Positions 5,575-8,856 of a stretch of 8,856 nucleotides of DNA are shown piece by piece (position 1 is the first letter of the stretch; each line of letters starts with the position of its first letter). Origin of the DNA: Phycisphaerales bacterium (GTDB taxonomy: Bacteria; Planctomycetota; Phycisphaerae; Sedimentisphaerales; Anaerobacaceae); assembly GCA_011057845.1 (NCBI GenBank), contig DSDB01000471.1, positions 1-8,856 of the forward strand. Direction: 5' to 3'. A model generated the notes under the pieces. The model worked only from the letters and a program-made list of their open reading frames with translations. It was not told the origin of the DNA and made no database searches. The translations under genes and the position numbers were made by a program.

Positions 5575-7341
5575 ATGGCGTATACGGTTCTCGCGCGAAA
5601 ATACAGGTCTCAGACGTTCGACGATGTGATTGGGCAGGACGCCATCGCCCAGACGCTCAAGAACGCCATTGAAACAGACAAGGTCCACCATGCCTATCTG
5701 TTTACGGGCACGCGAGGGGTGGGCAAGACGACCGTCGCGCGAATCCTGGCCAAGAGCCTCAACTGCCTCAACAGCGATGGGCCGACCACGAAGCCCTGCT
5801 GTAAGTGCGACAGTTGCGTCGCCGTCAACGCGGGCGAGGATATCGACGTCATCGAGATCGACGGCGCCAGCAACACCGGCGTCGATAACGTGCGGGCACT
5901 GCGGGAGAACGCGATTTATCGGCCGGCGCGGGCCCGGTTCAAAATCTACATCATCGACGAGGTTCACATGCTCTCGACCGGGGCTTTCAACGCCCTGCTC
6001 AAGACCCTGGAGGAGCCGCCCAGCCATGTGAAGTTCATTTTTGCGACCACCGAGCCGAACAAGGTGCTGCCGACCATCCAGTCGCGCTGCCAGCGGTTCG
6101 ACTTCGCCAATATCTCCGTTGCCGTGATCGCCGAGCAGCTTGAGGCGGTGCTGAAGAAGGAGAAGATCAAGGCGGATAAGGATGTGTTCCTGCCGCTGGC
6201 GAAGATGGCGAATGGCTCGATGCGTGACGGCCTGAGTCTGCTGGATCGGCTCATCAGCACGGGTGCCGAGCCGCTCAGCGCCGAGATGCTGGAGAAATAC
6301 CTGGGCTGTCCGAGCAGCGAGAAGGTGTATGCGTTGATCGGCAAGATGGGCGACGCCGATGCGGCCGGGACGCTTGACGCGCTGGATGATCTGCTGGCGG
6401 CCGGGCTCAATGAGGCGGCCGTGGTAACAGCGTTGATTGAGGCGATGCGGGACCTGATGGTCGTCAAATCCGCCGGGGCCGACAGCAAAGTCCTGGCCCT
6501 GACCGCCGAACAGCAGAAGCACGCGACCGACCTGGCGGGCAAGTTCGACGTCGCGGCCCTGGTGTATGCGATTGCGGCCATGGAGAAGCTGCAGTGGACA
6601 GTCAAGAACAGCGATACGCCGCGGGCGCTGCTGGAGGCGACCCTGCTGCGGTTTGCCCTGGCCGAGCACTTCCTTAATGTGGACGATTTACTGGCTCAAG
6701 CCGGTGGCGCATCCGTACCGGCGCATAAAAAAAAACGTGAGCCCGTGAATCGTAGCATGGGCTTCCAGTCCATGCCTGCCGAGCAGTCTGCCGACATCGA
6801 AACGCACGGGCGGGATGCCCGTGCTACGGTTCGCGCGCCGCAGGCGGTTATTCCCAAGCCCCCAGCGCCGCCGGGCAGTCCCCTGTTCAAAACGGAACTT
6901 CATCCGACGGCTTCAGTGGACGACGCAGCCGGGGAGCTTGCACTGGTCCACGGCGAGCACAGCCCCATACCGGGCTGGGTCAGGATTCTCGATCTGATTG
7001 GCTCGCGGCTGGGGCCGGGTACGCGGGGCCTGGTTCAGTGCGCGACGCCGCATTTCTCCAACGGGCAGTTGACCCTGCGGTTTGCGCCCGCGTCGCGGAT
7101 GCAGATGGAGATGTGCCGCAACAACGGCCGCAGCAGCCAGATCGAAGCCCTCCTAACCGAGCATTTTGCGACACCGGTGATGGTCAAGTTCGAGATCGCC
7201 GCCGACGCCGCCGAGCCACAGGAAGCGCCCCCCCCCCACCGCATGACCTCCGAGATGAAAAAAGAACTCCTCAACCACCCCGCCGTCAAAACAGTCCTGA
7301 TGGAACTCGACGCCACCGTCGCCGAGATCACGGAGCAATAA
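5575..7341 (+). CDS. dnaX: DNA polymerase III subunits gamma and tau
   Basis: DnaX is the ATPase motor of the replicative clamp loader, and tau also links the polymerases. The 588-residue frame has the AAA+ core: Walker A GTRGVGKTT (45-53), zinc ligands C64, C75, C78, C81, Walker B IIDEVH (126-131), sensor 1 FATTEPNKV (156-164) with SRC (170-172), and sensor 2 GSMRDGLSLLDR (214-225). The collar domain follows to about residue 370. Residues about 380-440 are a Pro-rich linker, and about 440-588 a tau C-terminal domain (PGWVRILDLI, LTLRFAP, VMVKFEIA). Three lysines (385-387) are encoded by nine consecutive A at the core/linker border, with stops close behind in both other frames, suggesting that a short gamma of 388-390 residues is also made. 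Residues 393-418 come from an inserted palindromic repeat. The start lacks a ribosome binding site but aligns with the family N-terminus (YTVLARKYRSQTFDDVIGQD). Confidence 0.96.
   Translation: MAYTVLARKYRSQTFDDVIGQDAIAQTLKNAIETDKVHHAYLFTGTRGVGKTTVARILAKSLNCLNSDGPTTKPCCKCDSCVAVNAGEDIDVIEIDGASNTGVDNVRALRENAIYRPARARFKIYIIDEVHMLSTGAFNALLKTLEEPPSHVKFIFATTEPNKVLPTIQSRCQRFDFANISVAVIAEQLEAVLKKEKIKADKDVFLPLAKMANGSMRDGLSLLDRLISTGAEPLSAEMLEKYLGCPSSEKVYALIGKMGDADAAGTLDALDDLLAAGLNEAAVVTALIEAMRDLMVVKSAGADSKVLALTAEQQKHATDLAGKFDVAALVYAIAAMEKLQWTVKNSDTPRALLEATLLRFALAEHFLNVDDLLAQAGGASVPAHKKKREPVNRSMGFQSMPAEQSADIETHGRDARATVRAPQAVIPKPPAPPGSPLFKTELHPTASVDDAAGELALVHGEHSPIPGWVRILDLIGSRLGPGTRGLVQCATPHFSNGQLTLRFAPASRMQMEMCRNNGRSSQIEALLTEHFATPVMVKFEIAADAAEPQEAPPPHRMTSEMKKELLNHPAVKTVLMELDATVAEITEQ
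6727..6735 (+). promoter_or_regulatory. A9 slippage site in dnaX (putative gamma production)
   Basis: Nine A are read as AAA AAA AAA (K385-K387). Gain of one A gives ...KKKT then TGA at 6738-6740 (388 residues). Loss of one A gives ...KKNVSP then TGA at 6746-6748 (390 residues). Thermus thermophilus dnaX uses an A9 run with nearby stops to make gamma by transcriptional slippage; E. coli uses ribosomal frameshifting at A-AAA-AAG. No Shine-Dalgarno-like enhancer is visible upstream here, which favours the transcriptional mode. Confidence 0.6.
6751..6828 (+). repeat. Double-hairpin interspersed repeat (REP/MITE-like) inside dnaX
   Basis: The two ends, 6751-6775 and 6804-6828, are imperfect inverted repeats of each other (20 of 25 bases match), both ending in CGTAGCA outward. 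Each arm is also a hairpin: GCATGGGC / GTCCATGC around 5 bases (one G-U pair), and GCACGGGC / GCCCGTGC around 5 bases (perfect). Differences between arms are compensated within each stem. The 78 bases keep the dnaX frame and encode RSMGFQSMP at one end and HGRDARAT at the other, peptides I associate with widespread planctomycete repeats. A single copy is present in this window. Confidence 0.75.
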
Positions 7342-7391
7342 CACCCCCCAGCGGGCGACTGATTTGCCCAAGCCGCTATTCCTCGTGCGAT

Positions 7392-8606
7392 TTACCGCAT
7401 GCGACTCGCATTCAAGGCGGGCTCCAACAGCTCGGCGTTGGCGACCCAGAGGACAAAGTAGGGATTGGCGGTGCCTTCTCTGGCGAGCATTATCAGGAAC
7501 GGCCTATCGAAGATAAGGTCCTTCGGCTTCGGCGGGTCGTCCGGAAGGCCGCCGCCCGCACCCAGCGCCTCGGAGAGCAGGACTGCCCCCTTCTCATCGA
7601 ACCGGAACCGAATTCGCTGACGTGCTATCACAAACGGGGCCTCTTCGCGGTCCGGGTTCGTCAGCCGTAGCGGTTTTCCAAGCAACTCAGTAAAACTGCG
7701 CATCAAATCGAAATTCAGAAGCGGCACCTTCATCGTGCGTGGGACAACATGCCTGAACTGGGGCTCCCGGATACGGGCCATAACGGACTCTATCGTCTGA
7801 TCGAGCCTTGCCAGCGGAGCGACCTTTGCCAGGTAGAGCCGATCTTCGGACGACTCCAGCGAAAGGGAGACAATGAAGTCGTCTTCGCCGACGAAATCAC
7901 AAATTCGGACCTGGGATAAAGCCCAACCCGCAACAACACTACGGCGGCCAGGGGGGCCAAAGCCAAAGCACTGTACCGGAGACTGCCCGAAAAAAAGCGG
8001 TTCGGGCAGGCGGTCGAACGGATAGCGGAAACGAAGTTCCTTGAATAGGTAGGCATACGTGATCCAGTAATTTCTCGGGGCCTGGTCCCGCGCGATATCG
8101 AGCAGAATCGGGCTTGCCCGGGGACCGAACCTGCCTTTCAGCATTTGCTCGGCGTGCAAGAAGAACTCGTCCGAGTTGATCCCGGCCAGTGCAATGTACG
8201 AGTTCGGATCGAGGTCCATGGAGGTGATGGCCCGCTTGTTGAGCACAGCGACCATGGGATGTTCGTCAGGCATGTGAATTTCACACCCGAAGTAGTCGCA
8301 CAGTTCATTCCAGGCTAACTGGAAGGTCGCGCAGTACAGAACATTGCGATCCGGCGCGATCTCCTGCTCAAGGTGAGCCGTAACGATAGTCTGCAGGAGG
8401 TCGCGCGCATCGGCTTTGAGAGCGGGGACACCGGCCGTCGCGTCGTGGTTCGCCTCGCCGGTTGCGACCGCGACCCGGTGTCTGTGCGATTGCTTTGTCA
8501 AGACCGGCAATCCAATGAAGACACACAAGACCGAGAGGATAATGGCTGCCAAAGCTGCGCCTACGACGGTGAGGGTGTATCTGCGGGCTTTTCCGGTTGT
8601 CCTCAT
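7392..8606 (-). CDS. Membrane-anchored serpin-like protein
   Basis: This product of 404 residues (from the ATG at 8606) begins with a basic tail and one hydrophobic helix (about residues 12-36), so the rest probably lies outside the cytoplasmic membrane. No lipobox cysteine is evident. The C-terminal third resembles serpins: MKVPLLNFDLMRSFTELLGKPL, then FRFDEKGAVLLSEALGAGGG, which matches the strand and hinge before the reactive loop (DEKG is identical to alpha-1-antitrypsin), and FDRPFLIML...PYFVLWVAN, which matches the closing F-x-x-PF...F-G-x-V-x-NP segment. NVLYCATFQLAWNEL near residue 90 fits the serpin NIFFSPLSIA-type helix. DEKG to FDRPF spans 34 residues, near the usual 30. Bulky V-L-L in the hinge argues against a classical inhibitor. 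GAGTGA lies five bases before the ATG at 8606; a GTG at 8615 would add three residues. Serpin membership is inferred from motifs. The gene converges on dnaX. Confidence 0.75.
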   Translation of the reverse strand: MRTTGKARRYTLTVVGAALAAIILSVLCVFIGLPVLTKQSHRHRVAVATGEANHDATAGVPALKADARDLLQTIVTAHLEQEIAPDRNVLYCATFQLAWNELCDYFGCEIHMPDEHPMVAVLNKRAITSMDLDPNSYIALAGINSDEFFLHAEQMLKGRFGPRASPILLDIARDQAPRNYWITYAYLFKELRFRYPFDRLPEPLFFGQSPVQCFGFGPPGRRSVVAGWALSQVRICDFVGEDDFIVSLSLESSEDRLYLAKVAPLARLDQTIESVMARIREPQFRHVVPRTMKVPLLNFDLMRSFTELLGKPLRLTNPDREEAPFVIARQRIRFRFDEKGAVLLSEALGAGGGLPDDPPKPKDLIFDRPFLIMLAREGTANPYFVLWVANAELLEPALNASRMR

Positions 8607-8645
8607 AAAAATCACTCGTACACACGCCTAAGCCTCATGATATAT

Positions 8646-8675
8646 ATGATACAACAACCCCATGCCCGGTGTCAA
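8646..8675 (-). promoter_or_regulatory. Promoter of the serpin-like gene
   Basis: On the minus strand TTGACA (8675-8670) and TATCAT (8651-8646) are spaced by 18 bases. The start would fall near 8639, about 33 bases before the ATG at 8606. Confidence 0.65.
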
Positions 8676-8684
8676 CGGTAGCCT

Positions 8685-8713
8685 CGTGGATTTGTGGGTT
8701 CTCACAAACCACG
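8685..8713. other. 11-base-pair hairpin upstream of the serpin-like gene promoter
   Basis: CGTGG-A-TTTGTG (8685-8696) pairs with CACAAA-CCACG (8703-8713) with one bulged A and a 6-base loop. It begins 10 bases beyond the -35 box of the minus-strand promoter. As DNA it could be an operator; as RNA it could only matter for a transcript crossing this gap. No T-run follows on either side. Confidence 0.4.
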
Positions 8714-8777
8714 CAAGATCCAGTGCCCGTGGTGGTCTATCCGCTTTCCATCCGCGGATCACGTCAGGGGCGGCAGC

Positions 8778-8806
8778 TTGCCCGCGAACCTCGTCTGCGG
8801 TATACT
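8778..8806 (+). promoter_or_regulatory. Promoter of a gene leaving the right edge
   Basis: TTGCCC (8778-8783) and TATACT (8801-8806) are separated by exactly 17 bases; the -10 has one mismatch. The start would be near 8813, three bases before an ATG. Confidence 0.5.
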
Positions 8807-8815
8807 TACAGGCCG

Positions 8816-8856
8816 ATGGATACGGCTTACACGGACAGTTTGAACAGGTTAATCGA
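8816..8856 (+). CDS. Start of a possible gene, cut by the window edge
   Basis: An ATG at 8816 opens a frame beginning MDTAYTDSLNRLI that is still open at the window end. Only 13 codons are visible, so no function can be given. There is no Shine-Dalgarno sequence, but the promoter just upstream would place the ATG about three bases from the RNA start, which would suit leaderless translation. It may also be chance. Confidence 0.35.
   Translation, partial: MDTAYTDSLNRLI

Noticed and set aside
5458..6669. Long minus-strand open frame (403 codons) opposite the SRP RNA and dnaX
   Set aside because: It is antisense to the clearly coding dnaX core and crosses the SRP RNA. Its composition (Arg, Gln, Leu, His rich) is typical of GC-rich antisense frames, and it has no recognisable motif.
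7038..7670. + strand frame overlapping the dnaX end and running into the serpin-like gene
   Set aside because: The dnaX frame retains a conserved-looking tau C-terminus up to its stop at 7341. The alternative is Arg/Pro-rich and is antisense to the serpin-like gene beyond 7392.
1..8856. CRISPR arrays, tRNA or rRNA genes, complete insertion sequences
   Set aside because: No regularly spaced direct repeats, tRNA-like cloverleafs, rRNA segments or transposase-like proteins were seen. The only mobile-type signal is the short repeat inside dnaX.

Overview
The window is a GC-rich bacterial chromosome segment with housekeeping genes and several lineage-specific ones. I infer a planctomycete, most likely an anaerobic member of the Phycisphaerae. 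The reasons are the unusual sigma factor with a long DNA-binding N-terminus, an interspersed palindromic repeat encoding the HGRDARAT peptide (a sequence I associate with planctomycete and verrucomicrobial genomes), a methyltransferase-type corrinoid protein and a small [4Fe-4S] ferredoxin. This placement is inference and no rRNA is present to confirm it.

Layout, left to right. A near-consensus promoter at 17-46 points off the left edge, so a divergent gene probably lies outside. On the + strand follow a methyltransferase-type corrinoid protein (194-820), a hairpin with a UUCG loop, an atypical sigma-70 factor (969-2684), pyrroline-5-carboxylate reductase proC (2790-3602), about 300 bases without a gene, and a lipoprotein of unknown function that looks like two copies of one domain (3903-4961). 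This lipoprotein gene converges on a minus-strand ferredoxin gene (5044-5226). The ferredoxin promoter lies back to back with a promoter for the small signal recognition particle RNA (about 5419-5521), which ends in its own U-run terminator. Directly behind it is dnaX (5575-7341), an arrangement seen in several other bacteria. dnaX converges on a minus-strand, membrane-anchored protein whose C-terminal half resembles a serpin (7392-8606). At the right edge a promoter and an ATG suggest a further + strand gene that leaves the window.

The genes do not form one pathway. The SRP RNA and dnaX are the core pair. The sigma factor is a candidate global or specialised regulator, and most promoters seen here fit a TTGNNN / TANNNT pattern with 17-18 base spacing.

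The most interesting point is inside dnaX. A run of nine A falls exactly at the end of the clamp-loader core, and both alternative frames stop within five codons. This is the layout used by Thermus dnaX to make the short gamma form by slippage. Sixteen bases further on, a 78-base double-hairpin repeat has been absorbed in frame into the tau linker. The other notable items are the sigma factor with three extra predicted DNA-binding helices and the serpin-like envelope protein.
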